A stretch of 64,000 bases of DNA from positions 1 to 64,000 of the forward strand of contig JANQJU010000007.1 in the NCBI GenBank assembly GCA_028281495.1. Reading direction: 5' to 3'. This DNA comes from SAR324 cluster bacterium (lineage in GTDB: Bacteria > SAR324 > NAC60-12). The translations under genes were made by a program, and so were the position numbers. This document shows, piece by piece, positions 37,865-47,079 of this stretch (positions within the stretch are counted from its first letter, which is position 1; the number at the start of each line of letters is the position of its first letter). A model generated the notes under the pieces. That model worked only from the letters and a program-made list of their open reading frames with translations, had not been told where the DNA came from and did not search any database.

Positions 37865-38245
37865 ATGAAAAAAGTTTTATTGGTAGAAGACGATTTGGTA
37901 TTGGGCTCGACTTTAAAAAATGCTTTGGATTTGCATGATTGGATTGAACACGTTGAAGTGGCTTCCAATTACAATCAAGCATTGGAACTGCTAATGCAGA
38001 AGGAACAAAAATTTGATCTATTTTTCATCGATCTCGATCTGTTTCCGGGCAAGAATGGGTTGGAACTTGCCCAGTATATTCGAAGGCTTTCCCGATATCG
38101 GGAAACACCGATTCTGAGTATCGGCCACCATCCCAATCTAGTGACCATTGGTCAGTTGGGCCATACTCAGTGTTTGAAAAAACCTGCGGATTGGTTTGCA
38201 TTAGACGAGATGATAGAAAGCTTATTGAAAGATGAAGAATCATGA
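37865..38245 (+). CDS. Stand-alone response-regulator receiver domain
   Basis: The 126-residue product is one receiver domain: acidic pair VEDD, phospho-acceptor Asp56 (FFIDLDLFPGKNG), Ser in the Thr/Ser position (ILSIG) and the conserved lysine in CLKKP. There is no output domain, so it probably shuttles phosphate or acts by binding a partner. I chose the ATG with a GAGGT site; a GTG two codons earlier is less likely. It precedes a sigma-54 regulator and a diguanylate cyclase on the same strand. Confidence 0.85.
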   Translation: MKKVLLVEDDLVLGSTLKNALDLHDWIEHVEVASNYNQALELLMQKEQKFDLFFIDLDLFPGKNGLELAQYIRRLSRYRETPILSIGHHPNLVTIGQLGHTQCLKKPADWFALDEMIESLLKDEES

Positions 38246-38255
38246 TATAAGTCTC

Positions 38256-38403
38256 CCTTGCGTCGCCCTGAGCCTTGCAGTAGTATCGTATCTTGTTTTG
38301 AGCAACAGGGCACCGCACCCTTAGATCTCGCAAAGGCTTCACCCCGCCCCATTTTTTGGACGACGACTTCTTGCCAGACTCGGTCAGGTCTCCGGATGCA
38401 TGG
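38256..38403 (+). ncRNA. Candidate structured small RNA (possibly 6S-like)
   Basis: The 261-bp gap between two signalling genes has no credible ORF but does show nested pairing. CCTTGCGTC (38256-38264) pairs with GGATGCATGG (38394-38403), with one mismatch and G-U pairs. Inside, GCCCTG (38265-38270) pairs with CAGGGC (38306-38311), and TTGC (38275-38278) with GCAA (38302-38305). A possible promoter (TTGAAA, 15-nt spacer, TATAAG) ends just before the 5' arm. The size, closing stem and CCCTGAGCC start loosely recall 6S RNA, but the match is not good enough to name it. It could equally be a leader of the downstream regulator. Confidence 0.3.
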
Positions 38404-38506
38404 CCCGCTTCAGTAAAAAAACTGCCTAAATTTGTTAGATCGTGTACTGGACTGACGTTTTGATAGAGGCGGTGATTGTTTCACGGTTTTCCAACCCAAA
38501 GAAACC

Positions 38507-40234
38507 ATGAATAAGTTGTTGATCATAGAAGACGAACCCGTTGCCCGTAAAATGCTGGGCCGCACCTTGGCAAAAGAAGGGTATGAAGTTTTCACAGCGG
38601 CCAATGGGGTAGAAGGCCTGGAGCTATTTCGGTTGCATCAGCCGCAAATCATTATTTTGGATCTCAATATGCCACAAATGGATGGAATCGAATTTTTAAT
38701 GCGATTGAATCCACAGGTGATGAATCCGTATTCGGTGATTGTGCTCACAGGACAACGCAACCCCAGTAACATCAAGAAATGCTACGAGTTGGGGGTGCAT
38801 TCCTTTTTACGTAAACCTGTGGATTATTACGAACTGATTGGCCAAGTGAAGCACACCTTTGCTTTGCAGCATTTCTCCTTGGAGTTGAAGCAGGAAATCG
38901 AAGCCAAAGAAACGGCTTATCAACAATTGGAAGTCCAGCATAAGATTCTCAAAGCCACTTTTGAAGGAATGGCAGAAGGCGCGCTGACCTTAGATCGCAA
39001 TCTTCATATCAAGATGATATCCGAAAAAGCTTGCCGCATCATCAACATTGCCGAAAGCCAAGCGCTGAACAAACCTGCTGTAGAAATTTTAGGAGATGTA
39101 TTAGCAGGGCCGAAGAGTGAATTGAAATATTGTGTGAAAAACAAACAGGAACGAAGCGGCATTCAATCACAGCTGCTGTGTCAATCTGGAGCAATGGTTC
39201 CGGTATCCCTCTCGGTGATTCCCCTACAAACGGTATCGGTTGACACCGATTGGTTGCTACTTTTCAAAGACATTCGCGAGGAAGAACGGATGCTGCGGGA
39301 AAGAGGGCGTGGTTTTTCCTTTGGACCGATGATCAGCTGCAATCCCCGAATGATGGAAATCTTCAATCTGATTGAAAATGTTGCGCCTAGCGATGCGTCG
39401 GTGTTTGTGCAAGGAGAAAGCGGTACGGGGAAAGAATTGGTTGCACGCGAAATTCATGCACGGAGCAACCGGGCGCAAGGTCCGTTTCATGCAGTCAATT
39501 GTGCCGCCATTGCCCCCCACCTGCTAGAAAGCGAGTTTTTCGGACATGAAAAAGGAGCCTTCACAGACGCACATCGTGCCAAGCAGGGGCGTTTTGAGTT
39601 AGCAGATCGAGGCACCTTATTTTTGGATGAAATCAATGAGATTCCCCTGGAGTTGCAAGGGAAGCTGTTACGAGCACTAGAAGAAAAGAATTTTGAACGA
39701 GTGGGAGGGACTAAGAACATTCACGTGGACATGCGTGTGATTGCAGCAACTAATAAAAACATCCAAAAAATGGTCGAAGATGGAGATTTCCGTAAAGATT
39801 TGTACTACCGTCTTCATGTGGTTCCGATCTATCTTCCACCGTTGCGAGATCGGCGTAATGACATTCCATTGTTAGTTTCTGCATTTATTGAAAAATTCAA
39901 CAAGCGGGACAATCGGCAGGTGAAAGACATCACCTCGGATTCCTTTCAATCTTTGCTGGAGCATGCCTGGCCAGGCAATATCCGAGAACTTTTCCATGCC
40001 ATAGAATATGCTTTTGCTACAAGCAAAGGCACACTGTTGCATGCCCATCATCTGCCCGATTCTTTGCAGCGTCTTAGTTTTTCCAAAGAGTCGCCTCTCG
40101 CTACAGCCGAAAATGAGCGAGAGCGAATCTTGGCTGCGCTCCGCCAAACCAATTATCGAAAAGGAGAAGCGGCGGCTCTATTAGGCATCAATCCGTCGAC
40201 TTTGTATCGCAAGCGTCAGAAACTTGGAATTTAA
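38507..40234 (+). CDS. Sigma-54-family response regulator with altered GAFTGA loop
   Basis: The 575-residue protein has the same layout as the regulator near 24.7 kb: receiver (Asp52 in IILDLNMPQMDG), PAS-like region (GMAEGALTLDRNLHIKMIS), AAA+ domain with GESGTGKE, and a Fis-type HTH (RKGEAAALLGINPSTLYRK). The sigma-54 contact loop reads GAFTDA (residues 350-355), with Asp for the usual Gly, and the Walker B region is DEINEI rather than DEIGDI. Loss of the canonical loop often marks activators that do not work with sigma-54 or work poorly, so it may be a sigma-70 regulator, a repressor or a phosphate sink. It lies 16 bp before the GGDEF gene. Confidence 0.9.
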   Translation: MNKLLIIEDEPVARKMLGRTLAKEGYEVFTAANGVEGLELFRLHQPQIIILDLNMPQMDGIEFLMRLNPQVMNPYSVIVLTGQRNPSNIKKCYELGVHSFLRKPVDYYELIGQVKHTFALQHFSLELKQEIEAKETAYQQLEVQHKILKATFEGMAEGALTLDRNLHIKMISEKACRIINIAESQALNKPAVEILGDVLAGPKSELKYCVKNKQERSGIQSQLLCQSGAMVPVSLSVIPLQTVSVDTDWLLLFKDIREEERMLRERGRGFSFGPMISCNPRMMEIFNLIENVAPSDASVFVQGESGTGKELVAREIHARSNRAQGPFHAVNCAAIAPHLLESEFFGHEKGAFTDAHRAKQGRFELADRGTLFLDEINEIPLELQGKLLRALEEKNFERVGGTKNIHVDMRVIAATNKNIQKMVEDGDFRKDLYYRLHVVPIYLPPLRDRRNDIPLLVSAFIEKFNKRDNRQVKDITSDSFQSLLEHAWPGNIRELFHAIEYAFATSKGTLLHAHHLPDSLQRLSFSKESPLATAENERERILAALRQTNYRKGEAAALLGINPSTLYRKRQKLGI

Positions 40235-40249
40235 GAGAAGGGGAAAGAT

Positions 40250-41086
40250 ATGTCTTTGGTTGTTGATCAAACCTTGTTGGCCGTCGATCCACCGAATGAT
40301 TTGGTGCAACGGGCAGAGTATGTCCAAGACGAATTTGTGAAACTGATTTTGAATGTGGACACTCAGGATTCCGAATACTTAGGACGGGGTATTTGGCTTG
40401 CCAAGCGGGCGGTGGACGAAATTTATGCCTCTGATAACCCTAAGCTTGCTGGAGAAATTGCAGAAATCTTTCTCACGAAGATCGAAGATGCCTTGCATTT
40501 TGGCCATAATTCAAAATTGCATCGGGATCTCAACCGTGTGATCACCAGCCTGTTGATTGAACTGGAAAAGAGTGCGATCACCGACCAGCTGACAGGCCTG
40601 AACAACCGAGGTTATTTTGATCGTCGTCTGAAACAAGAAGTTGAACGCGTCAGCCGTTATGGTCATCGCCCATTCAGTTTGATTTTGTTGGACATAGATC
40701 ATTTTAAGAAATTCAATGATCGCTATGGCCATCAAACGGGTGATGATGTGTTGCGTGTGGTCTCTAAGTTGATTCGTGAGAATCAACGAAAATCCGACAT
40801 CTCAGGGAGATACGGAGGGGAAGAGTTCTGCTATATTCTACCGGAAACTGAGGTGAGCGGTGCTAAATCCTTAGCAGAGAAACTGCGCAAATCAGTGGAA
40901 TCGTTTCCGTTTGTCGTGGAGATTGATCACGATGGTGAAATCGAGTGCAGTCCAGTTTCTCTTACTATCAGCATTGGAGTGAGTGGTTTCGAGATCCATC
41001 AGTCGGTGGATGATATTTTGCGTCATGCCGATCAAGCCCTGTATCAGGCTAAGCACAAAGGACGGAACCGGGTGGAAGTGATTTGA
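40250..41086 (+). CDS. Diguanylate cyclase (GGDEF domain)
   Basis: The 278-residue protein has a helical N-terminal region (1-105) of unknown type and a C-terminal GGDEF domain (about 110-278). The active-site motif reads RYGGEEF near residue 190, and an RKSD I-site lies five residues before it, so product inhibition is expected. It should make c-di-GMP, which the PilZ protein in this window could read. It lacks a receiver domain but follows a receiver and a sigma-54-type regulator, which probably control it. The ribosome site is GGGGA. Confidence 0.92.
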   Translation: MSLVVDQTLLAVDPPNDLVQRAEYVQDEFVKLILNVDTQDSEYLGRGIWLAKRAVDEIYASDNPKLAGEIAEIFLTKIEDALHFGHNSKLHRDLNRVITSLLIELEKSAITDQLTGLNNRGYFDRRLKQEVERVSRYGHRPFSLILLDIDHFKKFNDRYGHQTGDDVLRVVSKLIRENQRKSDISGRYGGEEFCYILPETEVSGAKSLAEKLRKSVESFPFVVEIDHDGEIECSPVSLTISIGVSGFEIHQSVDDILRHADQALYQAKHKGRNRVEVI

Positions 41087-41111
41087 TCGAAAACAAAGAA
41101 AGAATTTTAAT

Positions 41112-42506
41112 ATGGAAAAACGAATCTATCTAGAAACTTTAGGATGTGAGAAAAACCGGGTGGATTCCGAGATCATGTTAGGTGCTCTGAAACAACAGGG
41201 ATATCGTTTGACGATGAAACCTGAAAAGGCCGATGTGATTGTAGTGAATACCTGTGCTTTTCTCACTGCTGCCAGCGAAGAATCGATCAATCGTATTCTG
41301 GAGCTGAGCGATTACAAATCGGAAGGTCAATGTGAAAAATTGGTCGCTACCGGGTGTTTGACGCAACGTTATCGTGAGGAGTTGTTGCAAGAATTGCCTG
41401 AATTGGATGGGTTGTTGGGGTCCAGTGGTTTTGATCGCATCCCGTATCTCATTTCTCAAATCTATGAGAATGCAGGACACCCCCAGGTAATGATCAATCG
41501 TAAAGCGCATTACCAACAATATGAAAGCCAAGAAAAACTCAGAAGCACCCCACAACATTTTACATATGTGAAGGTTGCGGAAGGTTGTTCAAACATGTGT
41601 TCTTTTTGCAATATTCCTTATCTTCGTGGAGGGTTCAGCAGCCGTTCTATCGATTCTGTTGTGAAAGAGGTGAGCAGCTTGGTCAAGCAAGGCGTGAAAG
41701 AGATCAACATCATCTCTCAAGATACTTCTTCTTATGGAAGAGATTTGGGGCCTGATGTGAATCTGGCGGCTCTGATGAAAGCGATCAGCCAGACTGAGGG
41801 GGATTTTTGGATACGGCTGTTTTATGCGTATCCCAATACTTTTACTGAAGAAGCGATTGAAGTGATGGCCACTGACCGAAGGTTCTGTCGATATCTGGAT
41901 ATGCCTTTTCAACATATTGATGACGATGTCTTGAAAAAAATGAACCGCAAAATCACACAAAGGCAAATTCGTGACAAAATTGATCAAATTCGTCAGTACA
42001 TGCCTGATTTGGCTTGGCGAACTACCTTCATTGTTGGCTTTCCGACTGAAACGGAAGCCAGCTTTGAAACATTGGCTCAATTTGTAGAAGAAGGCCATTT
42101 CCACCATGTGGGCGTGTTTACCTATTCTCATGAAGATAACATTCGCTCTGCAAAATGGGGGGATCCCGTTCCCAATACTCTCAAACGGGAGCGCAAGCAA
42201 CGCCTCCTGGAAATTCAACATGCCATTAGCCATCACCGTAATGAGGCCTTGGTTGGCAAAACCTTGAAAGTTCTAGTCGATGGCGTTTCAACAGAGACTG
42301 ATTTGTTATTGCAAGGCAGATCAGAATACCAAGGACCCGAGGTGGATGGATTAGTTTATATCAATGAAGGGGAAGCTAGGCCTGGGCAATTTCATACTGT
42401 CGAAATTACCGATGCCCACCCCTATGATTTGATTGGGCGGATTGTTCCTGCAACAGAAACTGTATCCGAGCCCATTGCATACCCAGAACCGGCACCATTC
42501 GCCTAA
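41112..42506 (+). CDS. rimO: Ribosomal protein S12 methylthiotransferase
   Basis: RimO adds a methylthio group to an aspartate of ribosomal protein S12, using two iron-sulfur clusters and SAM. The 464-residue product has the N-terminal UPF0004 domain (YLETLGCEKNRVDSE, NTCAFLTAASEES, ATGCLTQRY), a radical-SAM motif CSNMCSFC (Cys159, 163, 166), EINIISQDTSSYGRDLG, and a C-terminal TRAM domain. The form LGCEKNRVDSE favours RimO over MiaB. It is followed by yebC with a 23-bp gap. Confidence 0.95.
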   Translation: MEKRIYLETLGCEKNRVDSEIMLGALKQQGYRLTMKPEKADVIVVNTCAFLTAASEESINRILELSDYKSEGQCEKLVATGCLTQRYREELLQELPELDGLLGSSGFDRIPYLISQIYENAGHPQVMINRKAHYQQYESQEKLRSTPQHFTYVKVAEGCSNMCSFCNIPYLRGGFSSRSIDSVVKEVSSLVKQGVKEINIISQDTSSYGRDLGPDVNLAALMKAISQTEGDFWIRLFYAYPNTFTEEAIEVMATDRRFCRYLDMPFQHIDDDVLKKMNRKITQRQIRDKIDQIRQYMPDLAWRTTFIVGFPTETEASFETLAQFVEEGHFHHVGVFTYSHEDNIRSAKWGDPVPNTLKRERKQRLLEIQHAISHHRNEALVGKTLKVLVDGVSTETDLLLQGRSEYQGPEVDGLVYINEGEARPGQFHTVEITDAHPYDLIGRIVPATETVSEPIAYPEPAPFA

Positions 42507-42529
42507 AGTTAATCCAGTAAGGAGTTTTT

Positions 42530-43282
42530 ATGTCAGGACATAGTAAATGGAGTACCATCAAGCACCGCAAAGGTGCTCAAGATGCCAAACGCGGAAAAAT
42601 CTTCACCAAGCTGATCAAAGAAATCACCATCGCCGCGCGCCTCGGCGGCGGAGATCTTTTGGCAAATCCTCGATTGCGGGCTGCTGTGGCAAATGCCAAG
42701 GGGCAACGCATGCCTAAAGACAATATCGAAAGAGCTATCAAAAAGGGGACGGGTGAGCTAGACGGTGAAAACTATGAGGAGATCGTTTACGAAGGGTATG
42801 GTCCCAATAACGTGGCTGTGATTGTGGAAGCCATGACCGATAATCGGAATCGCACGACTTCCTTTGTTCGTAGCATTTTCAGCAAGCTTGGGGGCAATTT
42901 AGGTTCTACCAATTCGGTGCAGTATATGTTTGATCGCTTAGGGCTGATCTACATCGACAAATCCAGTATTGAGGAAGACGATCTGACGGAGATCGCCTTG
43001 GAAGTCGGCGCTGAAGACATTCATACAGAAAACCCGGACCAATACGAAGTGGTGACCTCCATGACCGATTTTGCCCAAGTTCAAGGAGATTTTGAAAATC
43101 GAGGTGTCGAAATGAATCAAGCGTCTTTGTCTTGGGTACCCCAGAACCGTATTGAAATCGATGATGTGAAAAAAGCAGAACAGGTGATGAAACTGATTGA
43201 CTTGCTGGAAGACAACGATGATGTGCAGAATGTCTATTCCAATTTTGACATCAGTGAAACTGTGCTTGCCCAGATGTCGTGA
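42530..43282 (+). CDS. yebC: YebC/PmpR-family regulatory protein
   Basis: The 250-residue protein carries the family start [20 protein letters not shown], the central [18 protein letters not shown] and [14 protein letters not shown]. It is described as a transcriptional regulator or as a ribosome-associated factor relieving stalling. It occurs next to ruvC in many bacteria, as here. Its stop is one base before the ruvC ATG, which suggests coupling. Confidence 0.95.
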   Translation: MSGHSKWSTIKHRKGAQDAKRGKIFTKLIKEITIAARLGGGDLLANPRLRAAVANAKGQRMPKDNIERAIKKGTGELDGENYEEIVYEGYGPNNVAVIVEAMTDNRNRTTSFVRSIFSKLGGNLGSTNSVQYMFDRLGLIYIDKSSIEEDDLTEIALEVGAEDIHTENPDQYEVVTSMTDFAQVQGDFENRGVEMNQASLSWVPQNRIEIDDVKKAEQVMKLIDLLEDNDDVQNVYSNFDISETVLAQMS

Positions 43283-43283
43283 G

Positions 43284-43781
43284 ATGATGATCATCGGAAT
43301 AGATCCGGGCAGTCGTAAAACAGGTTATGGAATCATTGAACGGGAATTCAATCGGAATCGTTATGTGAGCAGTGGCTGCATCCATTTGGAACAAAAGCTG
43401 CCTTTAGCGGAACGTTTGTTGATCCTTGCGGACCGTTTGGAAGCGATCCTACAAGAGTTCAAACCGGATTGTGGAGCGATTGAAGAAATCTTCTTTTCTA
43501 AAAATGCGAAATCTGCCCTCGTGTTGGGACATGCGCGTGGGATTGTATTGTTCAAACTCGCGGCTCACAAAGTAGCCATTTATGAATACACGCCCTTGCA
43601 AGTCAAACAAACAGTGGTTGGAGCGGGGCGGGCGTCCAAAGATCAAGTGCAACACATGGTTCGTATTCTTATCAATCAAAAACAAAAACCGATGGTAGAA
43701 GACGAGTCGGATGCGCTCGCAGTAGCCATCACGCATTCTCATTTTATTCCGCACTTACAACGCTATGATCGCCTATCTTGA
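43284..43781 (+). CDS. ruvC: Crossover junction endodeoxyribonuclease
   Basis: RuvC cleaves Holliday junctions. The product from the first of two adjacent ATG codons is 165 residues. Catalytic acidic residues appear in GIDPGSRKTGYG, AIEEIFF and DESDALAVAITH. An upstream in-frame start at 43197 lies in yebC and gives an unrelated leader, so it is rejected. The 3' end overlaps ruvA by 17 bp. No ruvB follows. Confidence 0.95.
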   Translation: MMIIGIDPGSRKTGYGIIEREFNRNRYVSSGCIHLEQKLPLAERLLILADRLEAILQEFKPDCGAIEEIFFSKNAKSALVLGHARGIVLFKLAAHKVAIYEYTPLQVKQTVVGAGRASKDQVQHMVRILINQKQKPMVEDESDALAVAITHSHFIPHLQRYDRLS

Positions 43782-44373
43782 AGGAACCGTTTTGCTCAGT
43801 CATGCGGATTATCTGGTTATGAAGACCACCGGAGGCGTGGGTTATCAAGTCTATGTTCCGCAGGTTTTGCTGATCCAAGCGAGTGAAAAAGTGTTGAGTC
43901 TGCACATCCATACTCACATTCGCGAAAATGATATCACATTGTATGGGTTTTCTTCGCTAGGAGAAAAACAGTTGTTTGAAATGCTGATTAAAACTTCGGG
44001 CGTGGGGCCTAAATTGGGAATGGCTGTCCTCTCCGTATTGCGTCCTCAGCAATTGATTCAAGCAATTCAGTCACAAAATGTGGGTTTGCTGAATTCTGTT
44101 CCAGGAATCGGCAAGAAAACCGCAGCGAAATTATGCCTTGATATGAATGATCATCTCAAGAAAGCCCCGGTGGTTGGGTTGGATATTGGGGCTTCTACAA
44201 TAACACAGCAATCCCTTCCGGCTTCCCATGCGGAGGAACTGGTTTCCGCCCTGACAAATATGGGATTTTCGGAGCGGGATGTGCTATCTATCTTAGGTCA
44301 AGTTCAAGCGGAGGCACAATCATTTGAAGAACAATTTAAGAAAGCTTTGGCTTTACTCACCTCTATCCGCTGA
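43765..44373 (+). CDS. ruvA: Holliday junction branch migration protein RuvA
   Basis: RuvA binds the junction and loads the RuvB motor. The 202-residue product has the N-terminal OB fold ([11 protein letters not shown]), two helix-hairpin-helix motifs ([14 protein letters not shown] and [16 protein letters not shown]) and the C-terminal RuvB-binding domain ([15 protein letters not shown]). It overlaps ruvC and is followed by ssb rather than ruvB. Confidence 0.95.
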   Translation: MIAYLEGTVLLSHADYLVMKTTGGVGYQVYVPQVLLIQASEKVLSLHIHTHIRENDITLYGFSSLGEKQLFEMLIKTSGVGPKLGMAVLSVLRPQQLIQAIQSQNVGLLNSVPGIGKKTAAKLCLDMNDHLKKAPVVGLDIGASTITQQSLPASHAEELVSALTNMGFSERDVLSILGQVQAEAQSFEEQFKKALALLTSIR

Positions 44374-44396
44374 TTGTTTTCAGAGAAAGGTTCACT

Positions 44397-44942
44397 ATGG
44401 GAAGTTTGAATAAAGTGATGTTAATCGGGCGTTTGGGAAAAGATCCCGAAATTCGTTATACGCAATCTGGAAATGCGGTGGCGAATTTTACGATAGCGAC
44501 CTCAGAAGTTTGGAATGATCAACAAGGTCAACGCCAAGAACGAACAGAATGGCATAGCATTGTTGCCTGGAACCGTCTTGCTGATTTAGCGCAAAACTAC
44601 TTAAAACAAGGCAAGCTCGTTTATATCGAAGGACGCCTCCAAACCCGCAGTTGGGATGACCAACAAACAGGGCAAAAGCGTTACAAAACAGAAGTTGATG
44701 CACGCACGATTCAATTTTTGGATTCGCGTACTGAAGGCAGTGCAGGAAATGCAGGCTATCAGCCTCCACAACAAGCGGCTCGTCCTGCAGCACCTCCTCA
44801 GGGGGCACCCCCACAATATCAACAGCCAGCTGCTCCAGCCTATGGGCCTCCTCAAACGCCTCCAGCCCACAATGCAGGCCCTCAAGGCGGACATGAGCCT
44901 CCTGGAAGCGATTCTTATATCGAAGACGATATTCCATTCTAA
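44397..44942 (+). CDS. ssb: Single-stranded DNA-binding protein
   Basis: The 181-residue product has the OB-fold start [20 protein letters not shown] and VEGRLQ-like [10 protein letters not shown], a Gln/Pro/Ala/Gly-rich flexible tail (about 120-165), and the acidic protein-docking tip [10 protein letters not shown], close to the E. coli DDIPF. It therefore should recruit repair and replication partners. The tail is longer and more Pro-rich than usual. It lies 23 bp after ruvA. Confidence 0.96.
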   Translation: MGSLNKVMLIGRLGKDPEIRYTQSGNAVANFTIATSEVWNDQQGQRQERTEWHSIVAWNRLADLAQNYLKQGKLVYIEGRLQTRSWDDQQTGQKRYKTEVDARTIQFLDSRTEGSAGNAGYQPPQQAARPAAPPQGAPPQYQQPAAPAYGPPQTPPAHNAGPQGGHEPPGSDSYIEDDIPF

Positions 44943-45005
44943 ACGTTTTGATTCTATCCATTTCTCTTTGTAACGCTTTTTTTCGTAATCGTTTTAAACA
45001 AAAAC

Positions 45006-46241
45006 ATGATGGAAAAAAACACGTATCGTATTCTAATCGTTGATGATAGCCGGTTTGTGAGGTTGTCGCTTCGGCAAGTTTTTAATAAAATTTCGGAGTG
45101 CAACTTTGACCTTGTGGAAGCAGACAATGGTCGAGAAGCATTGGACATTCTTGCCGACGATGAAAGCATCGAATTGGTCATCACGGACATGACCATGCCC
45201 GTCATGGATGGTTTGGAACTCATTCAACGTATTCGTGAGCAAGAACGTTACGAAACGTTACCCGTGTTAATTTTGACATCAATTGATGATGAAGCTGCCA
45301 AAGTCCGTGCGTTTGCGTTGGGAGTAACCGATTATGTGACCAAACCTTTTTTGGTTCCAGAACTTCAATCACGGACGCTAGGATATCTGGAGCGACAACG
45401 TGCGTTTCATGCTCTCGTTGAAGAAATCCATGCCCGGAAGTTCGCTGAAGAAGCCCTGCAAGACTCCTTTCATACGATCAAAAATCAGCAGGCTCAGATG
45501 GACGAAGATTTGAAGATGGCTGAGGAGGTGCAAAAGCAATTATTCACGAATTATCAATCGGCAGCTTATCTGAAAATTGTAACTCGTTATCTACCCCACT
45601 CTCATGTGTCTGGAGATATTTACCACCTCAAGGAAAACGATGACGGTGACTATGATTTATTTTTAGGAGATGCTACTGGTCATGGAGCGGCTGCGGCTTT
45701 AACCACGATCATGGCGAAAATGGCACTCGACGAAAAAATTGAAGACCCTTCTTTGGTGCCAAATATGTTTCGTCTGAATCGTATCTTTGAAGATCGTATT
45801 CCAGAGGATCGTTTCCTATCTGCTATTTATGCTCGTTTGAAGGCAAATGGCTTATTGACGACCGTCAACGCAGGTCATCCTCCTTTGATCGTCATTCCCC
45901 AAGATGGTGGTGACCCGGTGCAATTGAAAGAACAAGGCACTCTGTTGGGGATTCTACCAAGTGAATTCATCGAGTATGAGGAAAGTTCCTATCAAATGAA
46001 TCCTGGTGATCGGGGGTTTTTATATACCGATGGTTTCACAGAGCGAACCGATTTAGAGGAAAATCTGTTCGGGATTGATCGCTTGGCTGACTTTCTTCAT
46101 CAGAATCAAAATGAAGATTTGGACACTCTCCTAACAAAGTTGCTGGACCACATGGAAGAGTTCGCCTGTGGCACTCCCCCAGATGATGATGTGACCATCG
46201 TTGCCTTTGAATATATTGGTAGCTCAGATAAATCGGAGTGA
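45006..46241 (+). CDS. Response regulator with PP2C (RsbU/SpoIIE) phosphatase output
   Basis: The 411-residue protein has a receiver domain (1-125, Asp61 in LVITDMTMPVMDG), a coiled-coil linker (about 130-185) and a PP2C/SpoIIE phosphatase (HVSGDIYHL, LGDATGHGAAAALTTIMAKMA, LYTDGFTERTD, then a C-terminal DDVTIVAFEY). Metal-binding aspartates are conserved. Phosphorylated receivers of this type activate the phosphatase, which dephosphorylates a STAS antagonist; such an antagonist is encoded immediately downstream. The kinase is probably the CheA encoded on the opposite strand nearby (inference). Confidence 0.92.
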   Translation: MMEKNTYRILIVDDSRFVRLSLRQVFNKISECNFDLVEADNGREALDILADDESIELVITDMTMPVMDGLELIQRIREQERYETLPVLILTSIDDEAAKVRAFALGVTDYVTKPFLVPELQSRTLGYLERQRAFHALVEEIHARKFAEEALQDSFHTIKNQQAQMDEDLKMAEEVQKQLFTNYQSAAYLKIVTRYLPHSHVSGDIYHLKENDDGDYDLFLGDATGHGAAAALTTIMAKMALDEKIEDPSLVPNMFRLNRIFEDRIPEDRFLSAIYARLKANGLLTTVNAGHPPLIVIPQDGGDPVQLKEQGTLLGILPSEFIEYEESSYQMNPGDRGFLYTDGFTERTDLEENLFGIDRLADFLHQNQNEDLDTLLTKLLDHMEEFACGTPPDDDVTIVAFEYIGSSDKSE

Positions 46242-46278
46242 ATTCAATTGGAATGTTTCTGTATCGATTAAGGAAAGA

Positions 46279-46620
46279 ATGAAAGTAACCCGTCAAACGA
46301 TCCAGGATGTAGAGGTGGTTCGCCTGGAAGGTCAATTTGCCTTATTAGGAGTGAAAACGGTTCGCACTGAAATAAAAACTCTGATTGAAGACCCGTCTAT
46401 CTTGAAGATTTTGATCAATATGGCCGGTGTAGATATGATGGATTCTTCAGGAATTGGTTATCTCATCACTTGTTATAAAACTGCCAAACGTCGTCAAGCT
46501 CAGTTGGTATTGTGTACATGTCAGCCAATTGTCAGAAAAATTTTAAAGTCAACAAGCTTAGACAATCTAATCACGTCGTATGAATCAGAGGAATTGGCTC
46601 TAATCGAATTAAGCATTTAA
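46279..46620 (+). CDS. STAS-domain antagonist, probable PP2C substrate
   Basis: The 113-residue STAS domain carries VDMMDSSGIGYLITCYK, with the serine that is normally phosphorylated by an RsbW-type kinase. The ATG with AAGGAAAG gives the usual length; a longer frame starting within the previous gene is rejected. It lies just downstream of the PP2C phosphatase, the classical RsbU-RsbV arrangement, but no RsbW or sigma factor is present. Its 3' end overlaps that of the opposite-strand receiver gene by 12 bp. Confidence 0.88.
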   Translation: MKVTRQTIQDVEVVRLEGQFALLGVKTVRTEIKTLIEDPSILKILINMAGVDMMDSSGIGYLITCYKTAKRRQAQLVLCTCQPIVRKILKSTSLDNLITSYESEELALIELSI

Positions 46621-46977
46621 GGAACTAAATGCTTCTGAAATTGTAGCAGGATTGACAGGCTTGGAGAGAATGGTATGAGCGCCTTGAGAGGACAGTTGTT
46701 CAGCAAGAGCGGTGTTTTTGGCGCTTGTGATAAAGATTACAGGGATAGCTTGTAATTTAGGAGTGGTTTTAATCCATCGGAGCAGGGTTTCTCCATCCAT
46801 GAGCGGCATATTCAAGTCAGCCATAACGACATCTGTGGGATTTTGTTTCAGTAAAGCCAAGGCTTCTTTTCCGTTACTTGCCTCTACCACTTCCGCTTCA
46901 ATACCGGCAATTTCGAGACATCGGCGTATGAACATCCTTGCGGTTGCCGAATCATCTACTACCAGAATACGCTGCAT
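46609..46977 (-). CDS. CheY-like stand-alone receiver
   Basis: The 122-residue receiver has DDSATARMFIRR at the N-terminus, phospho-acceptor Asp54 (VMADLNMPLMDG), Thr in FITSAK, and the conserved Lys in SKPVN. This pattern resembles CheY-type or TrmB-like receivers fed by CheA. The gene follows cheA on the minus strand after about 100 bp, and its 3' end overlaps the STAS gene. There is no output domain. Confidence 0.9.
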   Translation of the reverse strand: MQRILVVDDSATARMFIRRCLEIAGIEAEVVEASNGKEALALLKQNPTDVVMADLNMPLMDGETLLRWIKTTPKLQAIPVIFITSAKNTALAEQLSSQGAHTILSKPVNPATISEAFSSLNA

Positions 46978-47079
46978 GGAGATCTCCTTCCAAATTGACT
47001 CAAGTTGACCAGACGTAACGTGTTTATCTGCAAGACATTCTGTAACTCAATAGAGCACTATGTGCAACACAAGAGCAGG

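Noticed and set aside
38381..38405. Similarity to the bacterial SRP (4.5S) RNA core (GGTCAGGTCTCCGG)
   Set aside because: The GNRA apical loop and the symmetric internal loop of SRP RNA are missing, and flanking arms do not pair as required. I kept only a generic structured-RNA candidate.
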